Part shown: piece by piece, positions 60,201 through 63,995 of the stretch
Position numbering within the stretch: the stretch's first letter is position 1
Layout: every line of letters starts with the position of its first letter
DNA from: Cepaea nemoralis
Lineage: Eukaryota; Mollusca; Gastropoda; Stylommatophora; Helicidae
Reading direction: 5' to 3'
Assembly (NCBI GenBank): GCA_014155875.1
Contig: JACEFZ010028134.1
Location: 1 to 64,000 of the forward strand
DNA: 64,000 nt
Made by a program: the position numbers and the translations under genes
Notes under the pieces: model-generated
Told to the model about the DNA's origin: nothing
The model's input: only the letters and a program-made list of their open reading frames with translations
Database searches by the model: none

Positions 60201-60537
60201 TCACTGTGACTTCCAACAACCAAACTGTCCATTACTATTCTATCTTAATCACTGTGACTTCCAACAACCAAACTGTCCATTACTATTCTATCTTAATCAC
60301 TGTGACGTTTAATGTGACAAACACATTTAGTCTCCAAGTGCCAGACAGCTTGTAGCAAACAATGGGGTCAGAAAAACCAGGATCATTTATTTCAAACATT
60401 TATGATTTGAAATTACCATGTCAAATTGCTGTTGTGTTTTAGGTACTGAAAGTAAACAAGAAGAAAACTCTCCTGGCCAGTCGGACAAAACAAGTGACAA
60501 CGAAGAGGAGACAACTCCGCACAAAGATGAGTCCTAA
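26463..60537 (+). CDS. MACROD: MACROD-type macrodomain ADP-ribosyl-hydrolase, nine-exon gene
   Basis: Coding exons: 26463-26736, 33435-33563, 43423-43560, 46688-46804, 47749-47852, 49184-49214, 51745-51824, 55227-55344 and 60443-60537. The sum is 1086 nt, or 361 residues plus TAA, with every intron GT-AG and every phase matching. Family knowledge: MACROD1/2 remove mono-ADP-ribose from acidic side chains and hydrolyse O-acetyl-ADP-ribose. Seen here: a Ser/Lys-rich N-terminus (1-91), a charged pre-domain helix (about 88-110), and a macrodomain (about 145-320). The domain carries GDIT and DAIVNAAN (165-172), the substrate loop [14 protein letters not shown] (177-190), [17 protein letters not shown], and the diphosphate loop [10 protein letters not shown] (258-267). 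A short acidic tail follows. The loop between VGP and the next helix is shorter than in mammalian MACROD2. No mitochondrial presequence is evident, so nucleus/cytosol is more likely. MACROD1 versus MACROD2 orthology is unresolved. Confidence 0.96.
26991..27623. mobile_element. Foldback transposon A, 8-bp target duplication
   Basis: Ends GGCACTCTTCTGAATAACGG (left) and the reverse complement of GGCTCTCTTCCGAATAACGG (right). Direct repeats gaaaagtg lie at 26983-26990 and 27624-27631. The whole element is a long imperfect palindrome centred near 27415, with a short loop containing cagttatatgtgg. The left arm is longer by about 170 bp, an AT-rich insert that is open on the + strand (26988-27263) and includes an ICGNCG dipeptide pair. 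The 8-bp duplications and GG-type termini suggest a Merlin- or hAT-like nonautonomous element; no transposase is present. Confidence 0.88.
27636..27985 (+). mobile_element. Decayed LINE C-terminal fragment
   Basis: Frame-shifted + strand pieces read [16 protein letters not shown], a degraded RR-RQ-SSTS-MDTGIAD and MRQEKRPETEKL. The order is the GLE-KTILQGMVPGRRRRGRPR-W-DDI tail common to many animal LINEs. It lies between the two foldback elements. No intact frame. Confidence 0.6.
28006..28561. mobile_element. Foldback transposon B, opposite orientation, 8-bp duplication
   Basis: Ends agcttttttccgaataacgg (left) and the reverse complement of ggcattcttcagaatatcgg (right), flanked by perfect caaatgtc at 27998-28005 and 28562-28569. 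Here the long arm is on the right, so this is copy A inverted. The central hairpin (ctcactgtcattggagtgta to acactccaacgacagtgag) is near 28190. The long arm read on the minus strand keeps the [20 protein letters not shown] frame of copy A. Confidence 0.9.
28570..29499. other. Intron 1 spacer, no feature recognised
   Basis: AT-rich intronic sequence with several poly-T and poly-A runs. Open frames here are AT-rich and lack domain similarity. No exon with acceptable splice sites and MACROD similarity was found. Confidence 0.5.
29500..32433 (-). pseudogene. Mutator-like transposase pseudogene, split by a retroposon
   Basis: Minus-strand coding pieces run from an ATG at 32433 ([11 protein letters not shown]), through a region with a stop (NAR*HQKV), [20 protein letters not shown] and the [12 protein letters not shown] segment. 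They then cross the 1.65-kb insert at 30387-32038, precisely in frame, into a zinc ribbon (CCPVCKNT to CSCCEE). Next come [20 protein letters not shown], the catalytic-type [18 protein letters not shown] near 29930, [19 protein letters not shown], and a frameshifted [15 protein letters not shown] then LSDGDAK. This order matches animal Mutator-like transposase-domain proteins, with Asp residues in SFDGTW and SDGDAK. Stops and frameshifts show it is dead. A YY1-like agccatctt lies at 32482-32490, upstream. Confidence 0.85.
30387..32038 (-). mobile_element. 1.65-kb GC-rich retroposon with (GAA)n-type tail and 12-bp duplication
   Basis: Perfect direct repeats taatgttttgat at 30375-30386 and 32039-32050 bound the element, which splits the transposase frame. 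On the minus strand it begins with a GC-rich, structured-looking leader (GTCTCCACCTTGCCGTGGAG) and ends GAAGAAGAGAAG. Its last 150 bp (CCATCTGAAAAAACACTCCG region) match the short family at 45219, 48388, 50868, 53463 and 63595. The interior holds two diverged copies of one module (about 30500-30960 and 31050-31470; shared gtcctgctcatggctgcttt). No long open frame exists, so it is noncoding or a mutated composite. Confidence 0.82.
32720..33202. other. Intron 1 spacer, no feature recognised
   Basis: No coding or repeat family match was seen. The segment leads into an (AT)n tract. Confidence 0.45.
33203..33330 (-). repeat. (AT)n tract abutting a 40-bp RTE-like LINE scrap
   Basis: About 82 bases of pure AT dinucleotide (33203-33284) run into ccagcatcatttctcttggt ctgcctct. 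That is the reverse complement of the GRPREMMLD codons in the LINE copies at 10704 and 22185. This is the third place where this LINE family touches an AT microsatellite. Confidence 0.8.
33435..33563 (+). CDS. MACROD: MACROD exon 2, residues 92-134
   Basis: The acceptor tttttttacaaacag precedes [33 protein letters not shown] and QKTGKLEK. The donor is gaaaa|gtaatt at 33564. The order of residues follows the helix N-terminal to the macrodomain in vertebrate MACROD2 (an ER-LL-M-LEE-RK-Y pattern). That match confirms both the frame and the junction with exon 1. It ends in phase 1. Confidence 0.92.
33785..34056 (+). mobile_element. Old RTE-like LINE, left remnant
   Basis: An open + strand frame (33782-34105) is Lys/Arg/Gln-rich. 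It ends at the target site tattaatagaag, and after removal of the inserted I-like LINE the sequence resumes at 36155. There the + strand soon reads [20 protein letters not shown], the entry to an RT domain. The left part has no motif I can name; it is placed here because of that continuity. Confidence 0.45.
34057..36142 (-). mobile_element. Young 5'-truncated I-superfamily LINE (RT plus RNase H), 12-bp duplication
   Basis: One uninterrupted minus-strand frame, 36121-34067 (684 codons). It encodes an RT domain ([62 protein letters not shown] at about residue 184), then RNase H ([60 protein letters not shown]), ending [13 protein letters not shown] with TAA only 11 bases from the element's end. 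Perfect tattaatagaag repeats lie at 34045-34056 and 36143-36154. The endonuclease and any ORF1 are missing. The intact frame and perfect duplication indicate recent insertion, antisense to MACROD, in intron 2. Confidence 0.93.
36318..36663. mobile_element. Unclassified insertion inside the RTE-like LINE, 9-bp duplication
   Basis: The direct repeat gggccagat on both sides restores the LINE frame (KMAGPD-ETT) when the segment is removed. The insert starts tcttcttccttcgttctctc, reminiscent of the pyrimidine end of the (GAA)n-tailed family, but the interior does not match those copies. No coding frame. Confidence 0.55.
36765..37085 (-). repeat. Interspersed repeat with an open minus-strand frame
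   Basis: Minus-strand frame 37083-36595 reads [60 protein letters not shown] and continues to NYRLSRRK. The + strand right arm of the hairpin at 23418-23555 is a second, shorter copy (agcacaaagcctgggctgaa to gaaaggtaacaccaatac). The element interrupts the old RTE-like LINE. The residue composition looks coding, but I cannot name the family; a LINE-derived fragment is most likely. Confidence 0.5.
37958..38082. repeat. 60-bp minisatellite, two units left of the LINE insertion
   Basis: Two units (tgtttctatgtttattggtt, gtcagatttatgtttattgt, catttataaagtgatacata) end at gatatatatgtt (38071-38082), the target duplication of the I-like LINE. They are the severed left end of the array at 41948-43410. 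Confidence 0.9.
38083..41947 (-). mobile_element. Near full-length I-superfamily LINE (EN, RT, RNase H) in intron 2
   Basis: Bounded by perfect gatatatatgtt repeats at 38071-38082 and 41948-41959. On the minus strand the 5' end is CTTCCGGTTTCAAGATGGCG, an ETS-type plus YY1-type pair typical of LINE internal promoters. The frame 41790-38644 (1048 codons) encodes a basic N-terminus, an APE-type endonuclease ([47 protein letters not shown]), RT ([54 protein letters not shown] at about residue 720) and the start of RNase H ([19 protein letters not shown]). It then frameshifts; RNase H fragments ([20 protein letters not shown]) and [20 protein letters not shown] follow. The tail is (CTAA)n. No separate gag-like ORF1 is present. 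Confidence 0.95.
41948..43410. repeat. 60-bp minisatellite, about 23 units, ending in the exon 3 acceptor
   Basis: Units are exactly 60 bp for 23 repeats, differing only at a few positions (ggttgtcag or ggtagtcag; attgtc or actgtc; acatat, atatat or ttatat). The penultimate unit is 66 bp. Because 60 is divisible by three and no stop occurs, one + strand frame (41955-43580, 541 codons) reads through the entire array with a hydrophobic 20-residue motif ([20 protein letters not shown]) and straight into exon 3. The degenerate last copy supplies gttgtttatcag, the exon 3 splice acceptor. Confidence 0.95.
43423..43560 (+). CDS. MACROD: MACROD exon 3, start of macrodomain with NAAN motif
   Basis: Residues 135-180: [20 protein letters not shown], then [20 protein letters not shown] and LLGGGG. 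It contains the first strand, the adenine-contacting GDI and D165, and the Asn residues of NAAN that position the distal ribose. The acceptor gttgtttatcag lies within the last, degenerate copy of the 60-bp minisatellite. The donor is ggag|gtttgc, which is weak at the +3 to +5 positions. Phase 1 at both ends. Confidence 0.95.
43815..43985 (+). repeat. Interspersed repeat, copy 3 (ACCGGCACTCATAC family)
   Basis: Contains agaccgccttgcgttg, gagtgccggtcgttcagaaa, aaacttgccaagagatgaca and ggatatgcaactaacttaac, in the same order as copy 1 at 12780. It lies in intron 3. Confidence 0.7.
44249..44588 (-). mobile_element. I-like LINE 3' fragment, 10-bp duplication
   Basis: Flanked by ctaattgggt at 44239-44248 and 44589-44598. 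Content matches the 3' end of the LINE at 38083 (gacagatcatcctc, catcgaaccattcagtcc, gtaagtgctcagatcccctc), with a short TTAG remnant of the tail on the left. Decayed coding of the C-terminus follows. 5'-truncated to 340 bp and antisense to MACROD. Confidence 0.85.
44600..45215. other. Intron 3 spacer with a small direct duplication
   Basis: A 35-bp stretch (acattttctgcataagaaag aataat) is repeated once at 44655-44740. Nothing else is recognised. Confidence 0.45.
45219..45370 (+). mobile_element. Short (GAA)-tailed retroposon, + strand copy
   Basis: Contains tcctggaaagttaacccagc, aacaaatgcctcaagaagtt, ggatgtgtcagccgaa, gctgctctgctgttaacagg and ends caaagaagaggaagag. This is the reverse-complement equivalent of the minus-strand copies at 48388, 50868, 53463 and 63595. 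Diverged. Confidence 0.7.
45425..45800 (-). mobile_element. Diverged SINE copies (CAGTGG family)
   Basis: Two partial copies in tandem share taaggtaaagtggta, catgctatgagagac, ttgagtatatggtgctaggt and accaaacagcactcag. The complete arrangement is seen at 46328-46560. The promoter boxes are degraded here. Confidence 0.5.
45838..46020 (-). repeat. Interspersed repeat, copy 4 (ACCGGCACTCATAC family)
   Basis: Runs from gatgttgcagtcaacaccag through acattcagtagtttgccatt and gaatgaccggctcccatacc to caaatcggtcgcagctgag. It is a reverse complement of copies 1 and 3, and is immediately followed by the I-like LINE fragment at 46073. Confidence 0.65.
46073..46317 (-). mobile_element. I-like LINE 3' fragment, 10-bp duplication
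   Basis: Flanked by aaggtaaagt at 46063-46072 and 46318-46327. It starts with the (TTAG)n tail and gtcgacagatcatcctc, and extends to the REQQIKRR codons. It is the closest relative of the 38083 LINE's 3' end, truncated to 245 bp, antisense to MACROD, and sits inside a SINE copy. Confidence 0.9.
46328..46560 (-). mobile_element. SINE copy (CAGTGG family)
   Basis: It shares ccatgagagacttattgagt, gaccaatcagcactcagtgg, a duplicated gggtgatgtggtcacta and cctaggagcccaggtc with other members. A degraded B-box complement (gggggatttaaacaga) lies near 46538. It ends about 130 bp before exon 4. Confidence 0.6.
46688..46804 (+). CDS. MACROD: MACROD exon 4, [10 protein letters not shown] catalytic loop
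   Basis: Residues 181-219: [10 protein letters not shown], then [20 protein letters not shown] and CGYKLPAK. The GGGGVDG loop is split between exons 3 and 4 at the Val codon. The acceptor cttcccttgtag is strong; the donor is aaat|gttagt. It ends in phase 1; the T joins AT of exon 5 to give Tyr. Confidence 0.95.
46862..47350. repeat. Degenerate minisatellite in intron 4
   Basis: Five to six imperfect units of about 70-100 bp are built from catcaggaaattagcattta, aaaatattggtggttggatg and gatggaaggatactgtttca. The last two, at 47180-47310, are nearly identical. GGAT/GGAA runs vary in length. Open frames on both strands follow from the repeat. Confidence 0.9.
47480..47700 (-). repeat. Interspersed repeat, copy 5 (ACCGGCACTCATAC family)
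   Basis: Begins ttgcatgtcctttacaggac and includes tttcagtagtttgtcattgc and acacataccattgtgaaaat. Diverged. It ends about 50 bp before exon 5. Confidence 0.6.
47749..47852 (+). CDS. MACROD: MACROD exon 5, VIHAVGP segment
   Basis: Residues 220-254: [20 protein letters not shown], then [15 protein letters not shown]. The loop after VGP is short and lacks the insert of mammalian MACROD2. The acceptor is gttttcaaaag, the donor att|gtaagc. It ends in phase 0. Confidence 0.94.
48388..48530 (-). mobile_element. Short (GAA)-tailed retroposon, minus copy
   Basis: Read as tcttcttcttcgttcatccg, ggatgtgattgcgttgtgcc, tgtttacagcagagctgcgt, ccgttaggccgacacatccg and gttaaccttcccgggg. About 145 bp and nearly identical to the copy at 63595. 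No clear polymerase III boxes are present, so it may be the truncated 3' end of the 1.65-kb element at 30387. Confidence 0.8.
48545..48885 (+). mobile_element. RTE-like LINE 3' fragment
   Basis: Decayed + strand coding: an [21 protein letters not shown] region, then [20 protein letters not shown], and the terminal cttatcagcatggcacatga tgatgat. It matches the family at 9455 and 50335. Lies in intron 5. Confidence 0.75.
48893..49183 (+). repeat. Degenerate ~58-bp repeat ending in the exon 6 acceptor
   Basis: Five copies of gtttgttttcaccatttccc, acaataatgatattttcatg and tctatttcatg lie head to tail. The sixth is cut at aatctatttcag, which is the acceptor of exon 6, where other copies read tttcatg. 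Pyrimidine-rich throughout on the sense strand. Confidence 0.85.
49184..49214 (+). CDS. MACROD: MACROD exon 6 (31-nt micro-exon), diphosphate loop
   Basis: Residues 255-264, [10 protein letters not shown], with the Gly codon split into exon 7. This loop (CISTGIFG) wraps the ADP-ribose diphosphate, so skipping would destroy the site; because 31 is not divisible by three, skipping would also shift the frame. The acceptor aaatctatttcag is the truncated last copy of a degenerate repeat running from 48893. The donor tttg|gtaagt is consensus. Confidence 0.93.
49370..49590 (-). mobile_element. SINE copy (CAGTGG family)
   Basis: It contains tagaccaatcagcaaccgtg, gggtcatgtggtcagtgacc and, on the minus strand, an A-box-like GTGGCTAGACACTGG and a B-box-like GGTCAAGGGTTCCATCC. 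Intron 6. Confidence 0.65.
49740..49862. repeat. Two-copy direct repeat of about 58 bp
   Basis: The block tatatctactgaggta then gggcatatgccacgtgca recurs as tatatctactgaggta then tggcatatgccacatgca. Function unknown. Confidence 0.75.
49863..50334. other. Intron 6 spacer, no feature recognised
   Basis: Complex sequence with no coding or family match that I can support. Confidence 0.4.
50335..51245 (+). mobile_element. RTE-like LINE remnant interrupted by a short retroposon
   Basis: The + strand reads [40 protein letters not shown] and [11 protein letters not shown], then frameshifts. [13 protein letters not shown] and a decayed [16 protein letters not shown] follow. At 50868 a (GAA)-tailed retroposon intervenes, after which the frame returns with [36 protein letters not shown] and the terminal ggcacatgatgatgat at 51240. 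Confidence 0.8.
50860..50998 (-). mobile_element. Short (GAA)-tailed retroposon nested in a LINE
   Basis: It contains cttcttctgctgcattcgtc, acataattacgttgtgcctg and tgtttacagcagagctgcga and ends ggttactttcccggg. The flanks aaaaccataaact and aaaatcgttaact are a diverged 13-bp duplication. Removing it restores the LINE's HKLISDIRQ-type coding. Older than the copies at 48388 and 63595. Confidence 0.75.
51400..51625 (+). mobile_element. tRNA-derived SINE, + strand copy, with 19-bp tandem repeat
   Basis: A B-box-like tgtgttcgaatccccatgg lies about 45 bases after a degraded A-box region, followed by acctgggctcccaggtcgac, the complement of blocks in the minus-strand CAGTGG-family copies. At 51536-51600 the unit gacatacctggcaagtcaa is repeated three times. 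It ends accaagcacttatgg, similar to the GAGCACTTATGG at LINE and SINE 3' ends here. Confidence 0.6.
51745..51824 (+). CDS. MACROD: MACROD exon 7
   Basis: Residues 265-291: [20 protein letters not shown] and TDEYAAH. It completes the FGYP loop and encodes the following helix. The acceptor is cgtttgttttcag, the donor cat|gtaagt; it ends in phase 0. Confidence 0.95.
51825..52385. other. Intron 7 spacer, no feature recognised
   Basis: AT-rich. No exon, array or known repeat was seen. Confidence 0.45.
52388..52756. repeat. 22-bp minisatellite, about 17 units
   Basis: The unit is tgttgatggacacatcccca ag with frequent substitutions (ttgttg, tgtatac). The open minus-strand frames through it are repeat-derived. 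Confidence 0.93.
52770..53425 (+). mobile_element. LINE C-terminal remnant
   Basis: Frameshifted + strand coding: [61 protein letters not shown] and [20 protein letters not shown], ending near gactaactaacta. The GHVLRMD, GKR-RGRPR and [10 protein letters not shown] order marks a non-LTR reverse transcriptase C-terminus of a third subfamily, related to the nested element at 14193. Confidence 0.8.
53463..53610 (-). mobile_element. Short (GAA)-tailed retroposon, minus copy
   Basis: Read as cttctacatctgcattcgtc, ggatgtaattgcgttgtgtc, tgtttacagcagagctgcga, ctcggctgacacatccaact and gattaaccttctcagga. It is diverged like the copy at 50860. Confidence 0.75.
53895..55045. repeat. 40-bp minisatellite with acceptor-like units in intron 7
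   Basis: The unit is ctatcttttactatccccta cagctccctacatatccttc. In every unit the polypyrimidine stretch ends in tacag, tgcag or tgtag. A 77-bp variant with an extra ccatatttgtcatcttagtc segment occurs in two clusters (54108-54330 and 54860-55050), so a block was duplicated. There are about 25 units in all. The array ends about 180 bp before exon 8. Confidence 0.95.
55227..55344 (+). CDS. MACROD: MACROD exon 8, final strand and helix of macrodomain
   Basis: Residues 292-330: [39 protein letters not shown]. This matches the VDRIIFCVFLEVDFKIYKK type of terminal strand-helix. The acceptor is tttctccatgccag, the donor acaa|gtaagt. Phase 1 at the end. Confidence 0.95.
55683..56395. repeat. 55-bp minisatellite in intron 8, about 13 units
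   Basis: The unit is gaaacattggccacaatttc, ctccttgctctaagctcatc and gttgccagcgtcagg. A SINE scrap (tggactaatcagcactcg) lies just left of it at 55585-55602. Confidence 0.95.
56495..56690 (-). mobile_element. SINE copy (CAGTGG family)
   Basis: Shares tcagcaactcatggggtcat, the ctccccaagatgtttcc block and gggagccctggtcag. Minus-strand B box GGTCATAGGTTCAAACTC and an A-box-like GTGAGCCGCAGTAAC. Confidence 0.65.
56762..56890. repeat. 23-bp tandem repeat, about 5.5 units
   Basis: The unit is ctgctgaaaaccatactaga gga, with small changes. Confidence 0.95.
56942..57175 (+). mobile_element. tRNA-derived SINE, third family
   Basis: The head gacctcatggtgaagtggtt atgccacctggc looks like a tRNA 5' half with an A box (tggtgaagtgg). 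A B box (gggtttgattaccgcc) follows at the expected distance. The tRNA-unrelated body contains ctgagactcctgggtgtcac. No tRNA gene fold is complete, so this is a SINE, not a tRNA gene. Sense orientation in intron 8. Confidence 0.75.
57445..57800. repeat. Compound minisatellite (CATCACAACCTGCTCT / CTTCCACAAGTCACAACCTG)
   Basis: A 17-bp unit (tcatcacaacctgctct) repeats five to six times, then alternates with acttccacaagtcacaacct to form units of about 34-50 bp to 57800. Confidence 0.9.
57905..60305. repeat. 48-bp minisatellite, about 50 units, before exon 9
   Basis: The unit is actgtgacttccaacaacca, agccttccattactattcta and tcttaatc. Variant units carry ctagtcca or ctagtcta, and a recurrent aaactgtcc variant appears at 58734, 59022, 59406, 59694 and near 60220, at multiples of 48, indicating block duplication. 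It ends 138 bp before exon 9. Confidence 0.96.
60443..60537 (+). CDS. MACROD: MACROD exon 9, acidic C-terminal tail and stop
   Basis: Residues 331-361: a Glu/Asp/Ser-rich tail, [20 protein letters not shown] to PHKDES, then TAA at 60535-60537. The acceptor is ttgctgttgtgttttag. An acidic, disordered tail after the macrodomain resembles MACROD2, although here it is far shorter than in vertebrates. Confidence 0.9.
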
Positions 60538-60880
60538 ACTTGCATTTCACAAACTGTGGTGTTATATTTCAGCTGGCCAAGTGGATACTCCACCATGTCA
60601 GTTTGGCTTCTATAAGAAAACCAAAAACTCAAGTTTGGTGTTCATTTTGTTTCTATGAAATATTGTTGCTGTCAATGCTGCTAAGTTGTCTGTTGTTGGC
60701 AGTCCCGTCCCATTCTTCTGAATATGCAGCTCCTTTGCGAATAATTGTTGGAGACTAGCTGTTTCCTAATTTTTTTTTTGTTTGGTGCATTTGCTTGATT
60801 TGAAGTCAAGCGTTGTCCATACATGTACATGGACTACTACTTCTAGTGCATTAGAGTAATTTTTGCGTGTGGATTAGCTT
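60538..60880 (+). other. MACROD 3'UTR (proximal part)
   Basis: Sequence directly after the TAA. No perfect AATAAA is present in the first 350 bases, so the cleavage site cannot be placed. The distal end probably runs into the repeats from 60885 onward. Confidence 0.5.
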
Positions 60881-60884
60881 TGCC

Positions 60885-60985
60885 TATTACCAGTGTCCCT
60901 TACCATCTGGCGGACCCGCTCTGACTTCTGAGGTACTTGTAATTTACGTCTTGAAGTCAAGGACGAGAAATCAACATTCTAGTAC
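60885..60985. repeat. Interspersed repeat fragment (mate of 1325-1450)
   Basis: Contains accagtgtcccttaccatct, acttctgaggtacttgtaat and gaagtcaaggacgagaa, the reverse complement of the copy near 1330-1440. Confidence 0.6.
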
Positions 60986-61239
60986 AACTGTCCAGTGTAA
61001 AGGTTGAACCCACTACCTAGGCATCAGCACACTAGATGTTTAAGAACGAAAGCTATTATCAATTGAATGCTGACTTTCATTAAGTGAGTTACAGTGATAA
61101 ATATTTTACTTTATGAGAGTGATTACCTGTATAAACAGGTCTGTTCTTGTGATGTATTGTCTGAGCCTGCCTTACAGGCAGTCTATCTTTGACATGTTTT
61201 CCATTGTTTTGTTCATTGTATTTTTTTTTCCATTGAGTT

Positions 61240-61640
61240 GAGTGCAGAACCGACATCACAGCCCTTGGTACATTCCCATGAGTGCTCTGTCCACATCTGC
61301 AACAGCCAGCAAAGAGTCCCAATGCTAATGGTACCAATAGCAGCAGCCTGATTACGTGTCCGTCTGGCCTTTCCTCAGATTTTTGTCTATCTGCCAGATC
61401 CTCTGGTCACTTCCTGCAGCACCAATCTCTCCGAGCCTTGATGATCTATCTGTTCTTCTGCACTATACACACGATTCAAAAGGGCCCCGACCACGTCTGC
61501 CTTATCATGTATTGATACCCCACTATGTGGTGCAGACCCACCTACTGGTTCCTCACCACACCAGCATGTCCTGGGGGAAAAATCCAACAGGTGCTCTCTA
61601 TTTTTGATTGTTGAATGGAAGCCTGCCACTCTGCCTGAAA
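61240..61640 (-). mobile_element. I-like LINE 3' fragment
   Basis: Follows the 3' end of the 34057 LINE: accgacatcacagcccttgg, ttcccatgagtgctctgtcc and acatctgcaacagccagcaa, then decayed coding of the RKAR-T and HDKADVVGALL region. Frameshifted and 5'-truncated; no clear target duplication found. Confidence 0.8.
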
Positions 61641-61644
61641 CATG

Positions 61645-62255
61645 TCTGTCTTCACCTTTCTCATCATACTTTATGTATCCGTTACATTTATGACATGTGT
61701 GCGCTGTTTGTCCTCCAGTCAGCAGAATTCAGATAGTGATTTTCTTTATTGTTTATATTTTTTGCACTCAAATGGATATTTTATTTTGCTTCTAACATTC
61801 AGCACAGTTAAGTTCTTCTATTGAAAAATATGTTGATTCCACAAGTAGTCTTAAATTGTTTATTGCGAGGAATTTGTATTGCATTTGTAACCTAGCATAT
61901 TCTTGTTGGAGCTTTCAACAATTTGTATGTATTTCTTCCTAATTATCTTTCTTATCTTCTTATCCAACATATGAATTGAGAGTTCACATGGCGTTTATAC
62001 ATTATAACTTCAGTTTTATTCTGTTTACTTTGTGTATGTTATATGCAGCTGCTAGCGTTTTGTTTTCATTATATGTTTATATTCAACCTTCAACAAAATC
62101 TCTCTCATAGACACCAGCAATAGTACACCATGCCATGACCATATTCTTTATGTACATATATTTATTTTCTGAAATTTTTAATGTTTTTATCTCATCTCAT
62201 CTCCTCTTGTACCTTGTGTTGTCAAGGTGAGGCATAAACAGCGGGATTTTTCCTA
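61645..62255. other. AT-rich spacer, no feature recognised
   Basis: No gene or repeat family was identified; T-rich with short open frames only. Confidence 0.45.
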
Positions 62256-62259
62256 CTGT

Positions 62260-62590
62260 TCAAAGAAAAAGAAAGAAGCAATGTTTTTGTTTTCTTGAAA
62301 TTTTGAAGTTCAGTTTAATGTGTTCTAGAGGCTCTACTGGTGATAATGTGATGGTCATGAGTGTAAATTTAAAGCAGATCTTAACGTGTCTAGGTTTGCT
62401 TTTGGTCAATGCTTTCTTGCGCGTGCGTTCGCTGGCTATGAACTCCAGCGCGAAGTCCTGTATGTCAGATGAAGACATCCTGTTGTCCAACATCAGTGTG
62501 ATGTCATACCGGACTGAGATTTGCTTGAGTATCCGTTGTCCCATCTCTGGCTTATTGGTGTGCAGGCTGGTGGTTCTTCGCCATGCAGGC
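62260..62590 (-). other. Possible coding remnant, unknown
   Basis: The minus-strand frame upstream of 62260 reads HTNKPEMGQRILKQISVRYD, ITLMLDNRMSSSDIQDFALE and FIASERTRKKALTKSKPRHV. It has balanced residue composition and is followed by an AT-rich tail. I do not recognise the family. It could be an exon of a neighbouring gene, a retrocopy or chance. Confidence 0.25.
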
Positions 62591-62599
62591 AGATACTCT

Positions 62600-63590
62600 C
62601 CGACTTCGGAGGAAACTTTTGGTCAATGTCATAGACCTTTCTATCATGGCTCATCTGTATGCACAATAGTCACTCGTACAAATAGGTATATGACAGGTAA
62701 ACTGTCACTGTTAGCCATATAACGCCAGGAGTGAGAAGAGATATGGCTACATTTAATGTTATAAAATGGACATCTTAAGATGAAGTACAGGAATAAATAG
62801 ATAAATATCTACACTTTATAAATGCTTTCGCTCACGCGTGTTTCCAGTCATTCTCTCTATAAGCCAAACGCACACACCAACTGCATATTGCCGTTCACAC
62901 ACTCGGCATCCTTGGTCTAGTAAATATATTCACGCACCGCGCATTCTAAAGCATTGTATTCTTTGTCATAACAGTATCGAAGCTCTGTACGTCTCGTCAC
63001 TAAGTCGCACTCACTTTTATGTGTTCGTACCAAGCCCCGTTACTATTATACTTCAGTCTCACATTTCCTAAATCAATTTGTCTAGCACCTAAATTCGTCG
63101 TATCCTGTTGGCGGTCTGAAACACACCGTATTCAGTCGGCTTCACTTTCTTCCCTTGTCATCTCTCTGACCTTTACCTATCATTGGCTGTTGGTTTTTCC
63201 TCCGAGGCGTGTTCACCCTCCACATTTCATCCCCTGGTCAGTGAGCGTTCACTCGTACTGTCACTCATCCTTGAATGGGGTAACCGATTCATTATTTGTT
63301 GAAGTCTACTCTGTCAGTTTAACTCCTGTCTGACTTGTCCTCAGTGATTGTCCATGTCTGTCATCTGAACCTATTAACTCTTATCCATCATATTCTACAC
63401 TGTTACTAATAAATATGTAATATAGGACTGTGACAGTCAAGAATCATTTTCATCGCACATAGATATCTCCATAAGTTCTCAATCTCCCAGTAAGGATCCA
63501 TATGTGTGTATACCAAAATTATACGTGCCTGAAATATTCTTGTTTGCGGATACAAAAAATGGTCAGTTAAAGTATCCTTGATCACACAGT
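62600..63590. other. Right-flank spacer, no feature recognised
   Basis: Several short open frames lack any recognisable motif. No tandem array is seen. Confidence 0.4.
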
Positions 63591-63594
63591 GAAC

Positions 63595-63745
63595 TTCTTC
63601 TTCTTCTTCTTCGTTCATCCGGGTTTTTTTTTCGGATGTGATTGCGTTGTGCCTGTTTACAGCAGAGCTGCGTTCTTGCGCCGTTAGGCCGACACATCCG
63701 ACTTCTGCGGGCATTTGTTGACCGGGTTAACCTTCCCGGGGACAC
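63595..63745 (-). mobile_element. Short (GAA)-tailed retroposon, best-preserved copy
   Basis: On the minus strand it starts CCCCGGGAAGGTTAACCCGG, includes AAGTCGGATGTGTCGGCC and GCAGCTCTGCTGTAAACAGG, and ends AACGAAGAAGAAGAAGAAG. The flanks acacagtgaact (63581-63592 region and 63731-63743) suggest a duplication of about 12 bp, consistent with recent insertion into the SINE next door. Confidence 0.85.
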
Positions 63746-63749
63746 AGTG

Positions 63750-63995
63750 AACTATGTTGGATATTTGGTGCTGGCCCCATATTATTAGACCAATCAGCAC
63801 TCAGTGGGTCATGTGATCAGTATCAGATTTTCCTCCCCAGGACATGTCCTGATATCCATTTTAGGCTAGGTCGACCTGGGAGCCAAGGTCAGTGTTTTTA
63901 ATCTGTCTAATGGGGATTTGAACATATGACCACCATGCCAGCTGGCAAGTGTGCTAGCAATGGTTCCCACCCTGAAGCTGTAGCAGTTGATAAAA
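63750..63995 (-). mobile_element. SINE copy (CAGTGG family)
   Basis: Shares tagaccaatcagcactcagt, gggtcatgtgatcagtatca, ttttaggctaggtcgacctg and ggagccaaggtcagtg with its family. The minus strand has the B box GGTCATATGTTCAAATCCCC and an A-box-like region near 63960. The best example of the family in the window. Confidence 0.75.
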
